Assembly: GCF_964355755.1 (NCBI RefSeq)
Contig: NC_092679.1
Coordinates: 20,078,932 to 20,142,931, forward strand
Length of the DNA stretch: 64,000 nucleotides
DNA from: Antedon mediterranea
Lineage: Eukaryota > Echinodermata > Crinoidea > Comatulida > Antedonidae
Reading direction: 5' to 3'
The translations under genes were made by a program, and so were the position numbers. Shown here in pieces: positions 1 through 13,200 of the stretch. The notes below the pieces were generated by a model. It worked only from the letters and a program-made list of their open reading frames with translations, was not told the origin of the DNA and did no database searches. Every line of letters starts with the position of its first letter. The stretch's first letter is position 1.

Positions 1-2090
1 AAATCAAATAACAATGAAGAAATCTTAGTCATTAGTGTTTAAATTGAGATAATTTGAATCATAATGCAACGTATTATATTCAAGCATACTTAATGGTCAT
101 TACGAAAGGAAATAAACAAGATAGAGAATACACTTTGTTAAGATTATTGACAATAATAACAAATCGTATTAAATGCCTAAGGAACTTTGATTGTGATTCT
201 CTAACATGAATAGTGGTTAAGTTAGCTTAAGAAAGTTAACAGATGTTTTCACAGGGATTTTATTACATCTTTTTTATTTTCATTTTCAAATTTAGAATGG
301 AAATACAATAGAAACAGTCCTTTGTTGAGGACCTCTATTTGTCATTAAATACATATGAAGTTATTAAATTACATTTTTTTAGTTTTCATTATCAAGTAAC
401 GCCAAAAGCAAGCCTGTAGCCAAGGGAGGTTTAAGGGTTTGAACGAACCTCCCTTTTACCAGAATTGCCCTTTTTAACTAAAGACCAACAGCATAAATAA
501 TGGTAAATAAGCCTAACTAACCTAGCTCATGATGATTTTGCCCCTTTTCTGTAAAAATCCTCGCTATGGGCTTAATCAAAACTACTGCACTGCATATTTC
601 TAAAATAAGACGTTTTATCAAATATTTAAATACTACATTTTTTTTAATGTTATTCAGAGTTACATCTTAGAGTTATAGCTTTTGAGCTTTTTATATTGAT
701 CAAGCTTCTTAGGCTAGGATCTGAATTTCATCGTAGTAATTTTGTTATATTTAGAGTCCAATAGTGTTTTCAAGATTAACATAGATTGTGTTTAACAATT
801 TTATTTTGAGAACCATGACAACAAATTATGAAAATGGGGTTTAGATGATTTTTGGCACCAAGCCAGTTTGGTTAAGCACTCCCATGTTGTTGTAAAGGGG
901 AAACACCGACATAATCTATGCGACAGAAGTGGGACACCTTTATGATCATGTCATTGGCGGCAACATTATTACAACCATTTGATAATGGTCTGTGAACAAA
1001 ATTTTAATGATCTACAAATGGAGAAGTTGTTTGTATTCTTTCTTATACAGATATTTTAAGATATTTTGTTTTTTTGTATATAGTGTAAAACAGAGAATAT
1101 ATACAAAGATCTTGTGTAGTTGTATGTAGGGAACCTCCAACTAAACCAATATTGAGAGTCGGTTCAATTTAAATCAAATGCTCCCAAATTCATGTAATTC
1201 TGTCATATACGCATCAAGCTGGATTTAGTTAATTTTTAGATAATATGGTGATGAAAATTAATAAAACAGATACTGTAGTAGTAGTTTGAAACAGGATTTA
1301 ACAAGAATAGTTTACTGTACAAGCAGAATATGAACTACAGAGGGCAACATAACACTTTTATGCATAAGATAAGATTTTCAAGAAAAACTAAAAGTAGTTG
1401 AGGTACTAACAACTAACTCCCTGGTATTAGTTATCCCAGACCAGATCTAATACAGAAAGTCTCAATAAAAGAAGTAAAAGAAATCACTACATATATAATA
1501 TAAACAAAACATTCAAAAGAACAAAGATAATCTGGTTATACCAACTATCAAATTTTATGTGAACACAAATTATTAGATTTCACCATTAACATATCGATTC
1601 ACATTCTTCCTTACTTTAATTATTTTAACCTGTCGTTACCAGTTAATTAAAGGTGCTCCCAAGGTTGTTTATCTTTTACTGGGATGAGCGCTCATGGGGT
1701 CACTCGGTCCATCATCAGACACCGGTAACACGGCTAATTAAACAAGATAATTACTCGTAATATGTCATCGGGCTATTATGATTACGAAGGTTCAATCACT
1801 GGATTACTTGTAAAATAACAACGCACTGCTGACTAACGTATATATGAAGTCATTGACTAACAAAACATTGTTTTAATTGTAAAGGTTAGATAGTTAATTA
1901 ACAAATTATATGGCATCATCATTGGTAATTAATTAATCAATTAGCTGTTGGATGTAATTCAATAAAGATGATTCAGTATTATGGTCCATTGATGACATTG
2001 ACAAACTGATGCTTAAGTTCTATCTTTGCAGTGAGTCAGGAGACAGTTTTGGGTTAATTCTTAATACTTATATAGAGCAGAAATAAATTC
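1..2090. other. AT-rich intergenic DNA, no gene seen
   Basis: There is no open frame of useful length and no recognisable exon. The stretch is AT-rich with short homopolymer runs. I see no clear repeat family here. Confidence 0.6.
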
Positions 2091-2094
2091 TAAA

Positions 2095-2355
2095 ATTGGG
2101 ACACCCCCTATTAAGTGGACACTATTCTGTGAAACAAATAAGGGATTACAGTTAAAATCCTATCAAGTGACCGAACAAAGTGTCCCAATGAATAGAGGTT
2201 GTTTGTAGTGTTAAGATATATATTGTCCTTATTATTTTCACAGGAAAGTGTCTCTTCATAGGGGTCCTAAAGGAGAGGTTATACTGTATTATAATATCTA
2301 TATACAGTAGAATCACAAAGAGGGAAACCTTTGGAAGCCAACAGTGCGTCCCTTT
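2095..2355. repeat. DNA-transposon-like repeat remnant (GGGACAC/CTATTA family)
   Basis: The segment begins with 'gggacaccccctattaa' and has further short blocks such as 'gtgtcccaatgaatagagg', 'tgtcctta' and 'gtgtctcttcatagggg'. Similar blocks recur at 10408-10545 and 14958-15070 ('gtccccttaatagaggtt', 'gtcccctgaatagaggtt'). I infer a decayed interspersed element. No transposase frame is seen and the boundaries are approximate. Confidence 0.5.
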
Positions 2356-2453
2356 AATAGGAATCATGATTTACCCAAAGTTGGAGAATCAAAACAGTTA
2401 AGTTTACGCAATAATGAGAGGTAATTAACACAACAGGAGATGTATGAAGTTGA

Positions 2454-2781
2454 TTGATTCAGCAAGGTCTTGCACCTGATCGTATCGACACACTTATCAA
2501 CGCTTTCATTGATGGTGGGCGCAAACACCGTACGTGCGGCGGCCATGTGCTGCTGTGTCTGCTGAGGCAGCCGTGTGAGAAGGCGGAAACCTGCCAGAAC
2601 TGCTGGGTTGAGCTTTGCATGCGCTGCCTGCAAGCCATGCAACAAGACCAATGTCTGCCAAAGCTACTGGGTAGAGCGATGTGTACGTTGGATATCTTGT
2701 TATTGTGACAGATATGTTGATTGTGTAATTTGGTATCAAACACCAGGGTGGTATTATCAATGGATTGTTTATTTTAACTAA
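2454..2781. other. GC-rich island with overlapping open frames, unknown
   Basis: A roughly 200-bp patch (about 2500-2690) is much richer in G+C than its surroundings and stays open in several frames on both strands. The plus frame is Cys-rich (for example CGGHVLLCLLRQPCEKAETC). A minus frame from 2651 reads HGLQAAHAKLNPAVLAGF. Neither resembles a family I know. It may be a fragment of a mobile-element ORF, an isolated exon, or chance openness caused by composition. Confidence 0.2.
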
Positions 2782-3124
2782 ACATATTATTTTAACAACT
2801 ATCATAACGAAAACATCTTCACTGTATCTCTTGTAACTAGGAATGTACAGCAGCTGATGATGAAAGTGATAGTTATTTTATCTATTGAATGGAGCAAACC
2901 ATGAGTCTTTATAATAGTAAAAAAAAATTGATTGATATAAATTTTTGCACTTCAGTTTTAATAAAAGGCATTATTTCAAAATACAAACATTTGATTCTCT
3001 ATTACTAAATGTCTGTACATGACGATGTACAAGTCATTACACAGAATATTAATTAATGTTAATTATATTTTCTAATACCAAAGCATAGATGAAATTATAC
3101 TTATTTTGAATTACTGTACAAAAT

Positions 3125-3285
3125 GATTATAATTATGATGACAAAGATGATACAATAATGATGATGAAAATATTGATGTTGGTGATGACGATGAAGTGAT
3201 AATGATGATGATGATGATGATGGTGATTATAATGATGACGATGACAATGATGATGATGAGGATGATAATGATGATGAAAGGTGGT
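3125..3285. repeat. GAT/ATG trinucleotide microsatellite
   Basis: This is an imperfect run of gat/atg triplets interrupted by gac, gag and aat units. It creates a Met-rich open frame (3196-3522 +) that is an artefact of the repeat. Confidence 0.9.
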
Positions 3286-3589
3286 GATCAGAAAGATACA
3301 CCAATCATGTTAACACTACTACTGATAAATAAGATAATAAACCAGAATAAACTTCTCATGTGCGTGCAATGCAATGCATTCTCAATACCTACATCAATGT
3401 CACTAACACTTTGTTTCCATATTCTATCACGACTGGATAATCAGACCCGACATGTGACTGCCAGGTTGCAGTGGGATACCATATTCAAGATAAACAAAGA
3501 AATCAACATGTTGGTAATATAGTAACCCGAGGAAATTTATCATACTGATGTGTGATGAAAAATATAAATATTTGACCTTGAAGTTGTGG

Positions 3590-4035
3590 AATACTTTGAT
3601 GAAATAGTGTGGGGGTAAGGAAAAGGGGCCATATAGTTTGACACTGAAGCAGTTGTAAGCCTTGAACGTATACACTTCATAGAATGGGATAGGGGTGATG
3701 ACAAAGCAAGTAGAGATCTTGTTGAACTATAGTGGTGAACCTAGAAGGAACATTTAAGTATAGATGGGAGAGGGGCAATACAGTATATGACACTTAAGTA
3801 TTTGTAAGCCTTGAAGGTACACTTTGGGATGGAAGAGGGGATTGGAGAGGGGAGGTGTACCCCACTCATAGGTGATGACAAAGCAAGTAGATCTTGTTGA
3901 AGTAGTGGTGAACCTAGAAGGGACACTTAAGTAGGGATGGTAGAGGGGAAATACATTGACACTGAAGCAGTTGAGGCGATGGGAGAGGGGAGGTGTACCC
4001 TATACATGAGTGATGACAAAGCAAGTGTAGATCTT
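3590..4035. repeat. Degenerate tandem repeat, about 140-176 bp period
   Basis: The phrase 'gatgacaaagcaagt...gatctt' appears near 3696, 3872 and 4011. The block 'gacactgaagcagttg' occurs near 3637 and 3958, and 'ggtgaacctagaagg' near 3732 and 3908. The spacing of about 176 then 140 bp indicates three diverged, unequal tandem copies with internal deletions. Confidence 0.75.
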
Positions 4036-4239
4036 ATATCTAAAACCTGCCAAACTTACATCTTGAATGCGAGATGCAACTCAGTAATATTAGATTATTT
4101 TCTCAATTTCATGTAATCCAGGGTAGCTTACCTGAGGCATTCTAACAGCCTGTTACAATGATCAGTATTGGCGCCTCAGATAATTGATGATATTGGGAAT
4201 GTCTTGGTAAAAAAATGCATTTATAAGCAACATGAATGC

Positions 4240-4420
4240 AATATGCACAAAATTACAACTCCACTCCCAAAGACTTGTAATAAGACTTTGTTTATGTAGA
4301 GCATCTTGTGTATATGTTTGTCTTGTGAACCTCTGAGGGTCCCTAATGATCAGCAATTGCTGGATGGATCACCGTTATTAAATATAGTAAAAAAAAAAAA
4401 AAATAATGATAATAATAATA
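4240..4420 (+). repeat. 5'-truncated tRNA-type SINE with A-rich tail
   Basis: Positions about 4249-4330 are the reverse complement of about 35880-35960, sharing the words for 'ctttgggagtggagttg' and 'agatgctctacata'. The copy ends in a long A run followed by (ATA)n. The longer copy at 35765-36078 carries the tRNA-like head, so this one has lost its 5' part. Confidence 0.65.
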
Positions 4421-7400
4421 TGCAATAGTGTCTTGGCTAAAAAATTTAAACTTCACATAGGGTTTATGGTAATTTCGGTTTTTAGATAATTTACATCCAT
4501 CGTTTTGTTACTAGATTGTTTTTATTACCATTTTTTTTTTATTAACACAGAGGATCGGTATCACAAAACTTAGCCTACTCCAATCATAAATATGAATACT
4601 ATTGATATTATTATTATAATAACTTAATGATGGGAATTATTACCTTCGAGTTAATCAGGGCATGTAGGAGGGAGTGAAAAAACAAATTAAAGTATCACTA
4701 CATTTTATCAACCTGTGTGGTATCTTAGATTCCGCTTTATACAATAGAATCGGTACACATTGTCTGACAATAATAATCATGAACTTGACATTACTAGCCT
4801 CCCAGGAGACTGAGAAGCTAACGACACATCTATAAAAGGCAATAAAGGCCTTATCATGTCCTAATGTAATGAATCGAGTCTGATGGAAGGAAACGATCAG
4901 GTCTAAAGACACATTCGGCTGGAGCTAATGAGAGTCTGGATCAAGAGAAACGTGCAGTGCCTGGACAGTTAGACGAATAACGGATTACAATCTACTTCCA
5001 AACAAATATAAGCTTATGTTCTACTTGAATATGGCTTTATTGCTGTATAATCCTCAAGAAGGGCTATTAAGGAGAGTTTGATTAGATGTATTGTAAGTCA
5101 ACAATTAGGATGACCTACGACTCACCCTGCCTGCCACAAGGGGGGCCTAGGATTTAGGACAAGGCTTTAAAATACCCTTTGAACTATTTACTATTCTAGC
5201 CTTGATACCAATAAGACAATAGTTAAGTATATTTCATTATTTGTTTGTTTGACAGAGAATGCTGTTTTTAGTTGATGGATTTCAACATGTTGTACTATAC
5301 AAAATGATGAAGATTTATGAACTTTTTCATTGAATAGATAACATTTTACGTGTGCACCATGGTGACAGGTCACAAATACAAAATAATAATAATCATAGCT
5401 ATCCACATTAAATATCACTTCAATATTTAAGAATAGTACAAAATAAAAAATACTAACATTTTATATTTTTTTAACATCCTTTAGATGAGGAGAGACGATA
5501 AGTTGGAAACACAATAATCTGGAACAACTCAAGCCTAATTAATTTTTATCTACCCAGAAGCGTACCGAACACACCGTGCTAAATAAACATGATAAAAATA
5601 AAACCCATTACCGAAAACGTTCATCACCTGATGAACACAATATTTAGATTTTAATGTCAAGAACTATCTGGTTGTGCATGTGTATGGTTTACATTTGGAT
5701 CCAGGCCAGGGCATTTCTTGGAACACATGTTACAATGTTTGTGACTATCAAAATGATGAACATCCGATACATGTTTCATGATATAACCTTTTCGGTCGTC
5801 AAAGTAAACGATTACATTTGTTATCTGCAATAGTTAAACAAGACTGTTGAGCACTGATGCATTCTAACTGTTGTAGACACTCAAATTAACCCTCCCAAAA
5901 CAAATAATGTTAGGGTGTTCGCTGAAAACTAGAGACTGGAATGGAAGTGATGGTAAAAGCATCTCTCTTGCCCTTATTTGTTGAAAAAACGGCTATAAGC
6001 ATTCTGTCTAAACCCAGGGGCCTCAACTTACTACAAGGACCCCTAGCAGAGGACTCCAGAGGAAAGGAAATATTAATTATCTTTTGCTAAGTTATAATAC
6101 AAACCGTTAACCCTGATATTTTATATATTTTATAATAGTAAATATTGTTTTTGCTACAATTTTAATAAATTAAACCTTCAAAAATAATAATAAAAGCAAA
6201 TAATAAAATTCATATTTTATGTGAAACCTTGTGAATGGGAAGCTATAGAATTTAGTAAAACAAAAATTAGGTTAAACACTTGTAAGTGTACGTAAGTTGA
6301 ACTCTCAGTACAAAACAATAGCATAAATACAAAGACAAGATTCTCCAGATCTTCTTTGTGAAATAAGTTCATCTAGAGGTGAAGGATGTTCATTCAAGAC
6401 GTGACCAACGCCACCTAGAGGCCGGTGATCCTTAGTCTCTGGCAAAGGGGTCGTTCTAAAGTTGAAGGTCTTTGTCTATACGTGATTGCCGTTAGGAAGA
6501 CTGCCCTGTTAAGTTACATCCCTGGTTAGGATTATATTAAGACTTTTTAGAACTCCCTGATCATTCTGGTAAGACTGCCGACCTGCCGGCGACCGCTTTC
6601 GTAAATATTAATGTTAACAAGGTCATCAATAAACAATCTACAAAAGAATTCCGATGTAAACAATACAAAATAGAGGATGTCGTAGAAAGTGCATTTAACT
6701 ATTTTTACAAATTCAACAAAGAGTCAAATCAAAACATGACAATTTCAAGTATATTATGTTGTCCTTCAAGAAACTTGATACAAATATAATGAAAACATTG
6801 TTGGCTTTTAGAACAAAAGAAAAGTGTGGCGGTAATCACATTTAACATTAATTACAAATTACATTAATAGAAATTACAAATCACCATATTTGTAAAAGAA
6901 TGTATGTTAGTTTTTAATTCAAATATAATATTTATAGCTAATTGGGGGAAAAAATTAAGAAAATGTTTGCCTTTTGAAACAAAAAAGGACAATACAATAC
7001 TACTCATTAAAATTAAATACAGTATAGTACCCTATTCTGGGAACACTCCTATTCTGGGGGAAAATCCCGGAGGCCACACCTGGGGACACTTTAAGGGGTT
7101 ACCAGGGGAAGGGGTTGGGAGTTGAGAAAACTAATAAGAAGTAAGCAGCATAATATTTTTAGCTGTTTTTGCCTCCAAAAACCTTTTCATGCCAAACCCA
7201 TTTATATGGATGTAATTAAGAAATTGAACTTTTGAACAGACAGAATCTTTATTAATAAATTTAGAAGTAAAAAGTTAACATATGGGATGCATCATACTTG
7301 GAAGCATGTTCATCATTCCCTTTCTATATTATCAGACATATTCAATCACTAAAGTTCTGTGGCGGTCTTGAAAGTTACCAGACTTGTAATTCAAAGGTTA

Positions 7401-7427
7401 ACAGTTCAAACATATGCTTAAACTCTA
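4421..7427. other. AT-rich intergenic DNA, no gene seen
   Basis: I found no exon-like frame and no RNA gene. The only local oddity is a G-rich patch at about 7030-7120 with repeated 'ctattctggg' words. Confidence 0.55.
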
Positions 7428-7563
7428 TAGCTCTGTCTACACTATCAAACTTTATGTGATAAAAAAATGTGATGTGCCCATATATGTCATGTCATATCAC
7501 TATCACATATCTGGACACATCAAACTTTTTTGTCAAACTAGTTTGATAGTGTAGACAGAGCTT
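7428..7563. repeat. MITE family 1, complete copy
   Basis: A foldback element bounded by AGCTCTGTCTACACTATC and its inverse. The interior has the family words 'gatgtgcccatatatg' and 'gtcaaactagtttgatag'. No coding potential. This is the only copy of the family found outside a gene. Confidence 0.85.
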
Positions 7564-9239
7564 AATATCAGTAAAACCATGTCCCAATCTCAATATTTAA
7601 AAAATGATCAGAATTTTATTGGGAAGGTTTAAAACATTTGAAACCAGGGGCAGATATCTTGCCTACGTTACTAATAAACAGTGTAGAGTGGATGGATTCA
7701 AGCATATGTTAGAACATACAGTCAGGAATAGACAGTTGATGAGAGTATATGTCAGAGGACAACAAATAGCAATCTTTTCTATATATGTATGATCTCCCTA
7801 TACTTGTGACCTACTTTATACCAAGAGTAAAGTTTTATTGAGAGAAAACAAGGTAGTATAATTACAAATGGCGTCAGAGATCTCCCAAAAATAGTTTTAA
7901 CATGCACTGTCTTTTTGGTAAAAACAACTTTACGAATTCAGGACATTTTAAAACGTTTACAGACGATTGAATAAAGACAATCTCAATAATTTTAATAATG
8001 TAACATGAAACTTCTGTTTTCTTGCCTTAAGTCTGGTTTTTCTTTATACCAAAATGTCCTGTTAATTTAAAATCCTTGTATGAAGCACAAATGAATTTAA
8101 AGTACTCCAAAATGATACAGTATTTAGGTTATGAAATATGTGTTGTAATGACAAAATGTAATGTAATAAAATGTATTAATAAAAACAACACAAGTTAATA
8201 ATAATAAATAATACCACATTTATGTATCTTTTTTACTGAGTAAACATTTTAAAATGTGCTTTTTAAGAGTGGTATATTCCACACTTTCTCTCAACAGCAA
8301 AAAAAACATTAAACCGATCAAATTGTTCTACTTTTTGCGAAGTGAAAAATTGCGCAACCAGTCAGAGCTCATGAAATGAGCTATGACACGTTTATGAGCA
8401 CTCATGTGAATAACAAATTTCAGCATACACTCGAACATGAAAATCGCAGCTAGTCGCTCCTGTAGTGGAAAGGGTAGATGAAATGTTGGATTCACGCGAA
8501 AAAATGCACCCAGTGTGATATTGGCTTTAATAGGGCATGATTGGGTGTAGATTTAAACTTACACATTGGTAGCAATTGTCTATATATGTTACCAAATAAA
8601 ACTAAAGCGTTGTCTAAAACACATACATCTGTATTTATCACTTTTTCTAGAATAATAATGTTAGTCTCCAAGAGAGAAAGATACTATAAATGTCAAATAA
8701 ATGACATGCACTACAAGTATCACCTGTTTTGCATAATAAGCCACCTGATAGCATAGCAAACAGGTGGATGTAAATGATGTCTACTAGAAAAACATTTTTG
8801 AACTGTTCTTATTTAACTAAAATAATAATTTGAATTGAATGGTCAATATCAATATTAGTGTGCTAGAATTTATATTTATTATTTCATATTTTCAATGTGC
8901 TTATGATAACAAATTGATGTTGAAAATTAAATTACACAAAATAAATATATATAAAAAAACACTGTATATGTATGTTTTTATCCTTTTGATATAAAAATGT
9001 AATATACTGCTTTACATACTGCAAAGTCCACATAAAAATGTTCCCAAATTGATGTAAAAAAATCCAACAAAGATATCAGTATTAATGTACCTCTTTTGGA
9101 TACAAAGTTCGTAGTGAGTAAAGTAGCAAACTAGTACACAGGATTCAGAGCATATATTTTCTTAACAATTCATGATCTGTGCAAATGTTTTTTTTCTTTT
9201 TATTTCATGATATATCAACAAAGTAGAATTTTCATCAAG
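7564..9239. other. AT-rich intergenic DNA, no gene seen
   Basis: Short open frames only (at most 71 codons), with no exon-like composition or family match. Confidence 0.55.
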
Positions 9240-9264
9240 CTTTTAGTGTAAGAAAACTAGGATT

Positions 9265-9540
9265 CCATAGCTAAAAGAACTGCCATCATCAGTGCAAAGA
9301 AAATTACCATTCCTTTATCAGTGCAAGAAAATCGATTCTGCCATCATATGATCAGTGGGAAGAGAAGTGCCATTCCTTTATCAGTGCAAGAAAAAACTGA
9401 TTCTGTCGTATGATCAGCGGAAAGAGAATTTCCATTCCATTGTCAGTGCAAGAAAACGGATTCTGCCATCATATGATCAGCAGAAAGAGAACTACCATTT
9501 CATTACCGGTGCAAGAAAAACAAATTCTGCCACTCTGGAA
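9265..9540. repeat. Minisatellite, about 61-66 bp period, four units
   Basis: The word 'gtgcaagaaaa' recurs at about 9321, 9382, 9443 and 9509. Each is followed by 'gattctgcca', 'atgatcag' and 'agagaa...ccatt'. The array lies 0.7-1 kb beyond the RPAP1 stop on its coding strand, so it could be in the 3' UTR. Confidence 0.8.
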
Positions 9541-9654
9541 AGAGCTGCCATATTCTGATCAAGTCCATAACATTTTTATCATTTTTTAAGAGAATTAACA
9601 TTCTGCCATCAGTACAAAGAGAAATGTTAGACTGCCATTGTATTAGTGCAAAGA

Positions 9655-9810
9655 AAGTTGCCATTTCATTGTCGAGAGAAGAGAGTTGCCATTTCATTGT
9701 CGAAAGAAGAGTTGCCATTTCATTGTCGAGAGAGAGAGTCGCCATTTCATTGTCGAGAGAAGAGAGTTGCCATTTCATTGTCAAGAAAAGAGAGTTGCCA
9801 TTGCATGATA
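9655..9810. repeat. Minisatellite, 26-28 bp period, six units
   Basis: The word 'gccatttcattgtc' recurs near 9660, 9688, 9714, 9741 and 9769, with a diverged sixth unit near 9797, separated by purine-rich 'gagagaagaga' spacers. The periodicity keeps several frames open, so the overlapping open frames are not genes. It may be transcribed as part of the RPAP1 3' UTR. Confidence 0.85.
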
Positions 9811-10236
9811 AATTCAACTGTTAGCTCAGGGACTGTCATTTAGTGCAAACAAAGATATAATTCAACAAACAGATCATTAAGACTGTCCATTCTGTCTTTT
9901 ATCACATAACACATTCCAACATCAGTACAGTACAATCAAAGAGAAATGCTATCAATCCTCACAAAGAGAAATGCCATTTAACTCAAATGCAATTCTGGAA
10001 TCAGTACAACGAGAAATGCCATTCTTTATCAGTGCAAGATAGATGCCATTCCATGAACAGTGCAAAGAGATATACCCATCAATGATTTAAATATTCCCAC
10101 CAATTCTATTTTATGTTGAGTGGACAAAAAAAAAAAATTTAGAGTAAAATGATTTGTGGTGTGTGAATAATCAAAATGAGTATATATTCCGATAATAACA
10201 CTATTGAAATTGCTGATAATTAAAATTTGAACATAC

Positions 10237-13200
10237 CTATGATGTTTGCTGCCCCATGTATGCCTCTTGACCTTTAAAGAGGTCAAATCCAAGAGGTGAT
10301 GACTTGTTAATTCCTTTATAAAGCATAATATGACTCTGCAATGTCTAAAAACAAAAACGTGTATGATTATGTTATGATTAAGTTAAGCATACAGTTTGTT
10401 TGGGATTAAGGGACACCTTCCCATTAAACGAGGAAGGGGATAAATATGTTTTTTAACAATACGGTTAACCCATATTTAGAGGACACATCTATTAGAGGGA
10501 CACTTTGTTGGGTCCTGAAGCAGGTGTCCCCTTAATAGAGGTTCTAATGTATTATCAATCCAGCCTTCTAGTAATATGACAGGATCCTAAACTAAAATAA
10601 TGTACATACTTTGTCTTTCAGCTTCTCAAATCGACTAGTCATCTTTTTCCTACAATTTTTAACATCGTCATTTTCTTGGCCATCATGTTCTCTGAATAGA
10701 AAATGAGCGAGATGGTGGACAGCAATCAGATAGAGCACTGGACACCATGTCTGCCTAACTGTTCCAGTTGCTAGGCCTGTTAAATATATGTTTAGCAGTT
10801 CTTGGTTCGACTCAATGGGATGAAGGAACCCGTCTAGAGGTATGAAGAACTGAAAAGTACAAAAGCACAATAAAAAACAATAACAAATATTAAAATTATG
10901 CATCTCTTTTAATGACAAATTTTGTTATGTTATGGAAGCTGGAGTTATTAGAGCATAACGTCATTCCCCAACACTCCACTTTCATTTTGCTATATATCTT
11001 TATGCAATGTTTTACTGAAATAAATCATTTAGTTATTAAACTTTGTTTTACAGGGGTAGTTACAGCTGTACAACATCAGTACAGTTGACTTGAAGAGGCC
11101 CTCTTAAAACAATACAATAATATACAAATTACATTCAAACATAAAAACATAAAAAAGAGGATTCATAAAAATTATTAAAAAATGTTTAAATTAAATTTTA
11201 AAAAAATAAAAACTTTACCTTGTTTACAGGAATTGATAAGGACCTTGGCACCCCAGAATGTTCACTCCAAATAGCCTTTCTTAGCTGTGAACTAAACCGT
11301 TGCTGTAGGGGTAGAAGAATGGCATGGCCAAATAGGTGGTCTCCAAATGATACTGCTGCAAACTGGGTCAGAAGTGAGATATACCTAGTGGAAACAAGAT
11401 TAAAGCAGATGTATTTGATGAGACTTTTAAATGTGGCAAATGCCAAAAGATGTTCTTTATTTTACCTTGATACTACAAGGACACTGTATGAAAAAGTTGC
11501 ACATCGCAATCTGAACAAATCTAAAAAAGTGCAAGGTTATATACTTACAAGTCTGGAAATGAGGCTACTCCTGGTATTGGAATATTAAAATCTAGTTCCT
11601 GTGGCCAGTTAGGACTGGTGTACATCTTCATCAACTGTGTCAAATATGATCTCACCTGGTCTTCAAAGAATAGGTCATTTCCTTTAAGGTAAATGAAATA
11701 ATAAATGTGAATATTGAATTTGTTAAAGACCAATTTAACCCTACCATGTACCAACACAAATGATAAATTTACCTGTTAAAAACAGACAGAATAGTCGAGT
11801 CATCTTCGCTGCCAGAGGTACAACTTTTAAGTTTTCTCCTCTCCATGTTTCAATTAAGAAAATCCAATGAAGTGAATTGACGATAGTGCTGACAATATGA
11901 GATGGGAATGATTGGACGGAGTTTCCAAGCATTTCACTATAAAGACAGAAAAAAAATAATTTGAGTTTAGACAAAACATTTTAATGCAGTGGTTAAGGAA
12001 TTATTCATGTCAGTGCTGTATCTCCACATACTATAATATATGCCCAGTTAGGAATATTTGATAATACAGCATCTCAAGTGCATGTTTTAAAAACTTGCGA
12101 TTATGTGCATAACTTACGCTGTTTGTGTTTCAGAGTAAAAATGAAGTAGGGGCATAAACATCCAATCTGTCGGCGACAGTTGTCCAGAGTGAGCTGGCAG
12201 TACAAAGTGTTGAATCTCATGTGGAAGGTGGTTCGCTCTTGCCCTTGTAAAAAATGCAAGAAAACTTTATTTACATTATTTCATAAGTTAACAAGGTGAG
12301 GCAGTTAGCAATGGTATTCCCTTGCAGAAAGATATTTTATATATACCAGTATTATTACTATTATTATTATTTCTCTAGTTATTTTTATACACCTACAAGT
12401 CAACGTTTCAATTTTTTTCTGGAAATTACAGCTCAAGTATTGTACGTATGAAATGCCATGTGGGCAAAAACAAATTATGTTGAATTGCCTTCTAGAAACT
12501 AGATGATACTACGAATGACGATGGTAGAGATAGTGATATAGTGAAAGAGATGAGGAAAGTGATGATGGTTTTATAGTGATACTATATACTATACAGATTT
12601 ATAAAGCGCTTTTCCCAAAAAAAGACCAAAGCGCTGTACATCGATTAGAGCAGTATACAAGGACAAATCTAGATTATTCCTAAGGGAATACGCACATTAA
12701 TAGGTAAATGTGATGATGGATGATGGTTGTGGTGATACTAGTGATGAGAGTACCTGGATGCAAATACATCTTTTTCAAGAGTAGAAAAGAACGCCATGTA
12801 AGTGGCTCTAATACTGGCAAGGTTGCTGTATGCATTTTGTAGAAGTTCTCCTCTACTAGCTTCTGGCCCGCTCTCCAGAGCGACGTTCTTAGAGACGGAC
12901 GGCTGCCGAGTGGTGTCGGAAGTTGTTAGGAAATCAGCTAAATCTGCAGCTATAGGATCACCAACCTTTCCTTCACTATGGTTAAAAGAGAATGTACCTG
13001 TAAAGTACTGTACAAGTACATAATAGCAAGTCTAGATTGTAACTCCAATGGTGTCAATATGTTCAATATACAGTGAATGGAGAATCTACTTCACTGTATT
13101 TTGTAACGCAGCCACAAACAGTCAATTGACAAACGGTGGTCATTTTGGAATTAGGAGAAGTTGGTAAAAAGCAACACTGTTAAAAAACTTTACAGTGTGT

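Noticed and set aside
3196-3522. Met-rich open frame
   Set aside because: It is produced by the GAT/ATG microsatellite and then runs into unrelated AT-rich DNA.
9355-9843. Several overlapping open frames with repeated peptides
   Set aside because: They follow the 27- and 61-bp minisatellite periods on both strands and have no independent coding signal.
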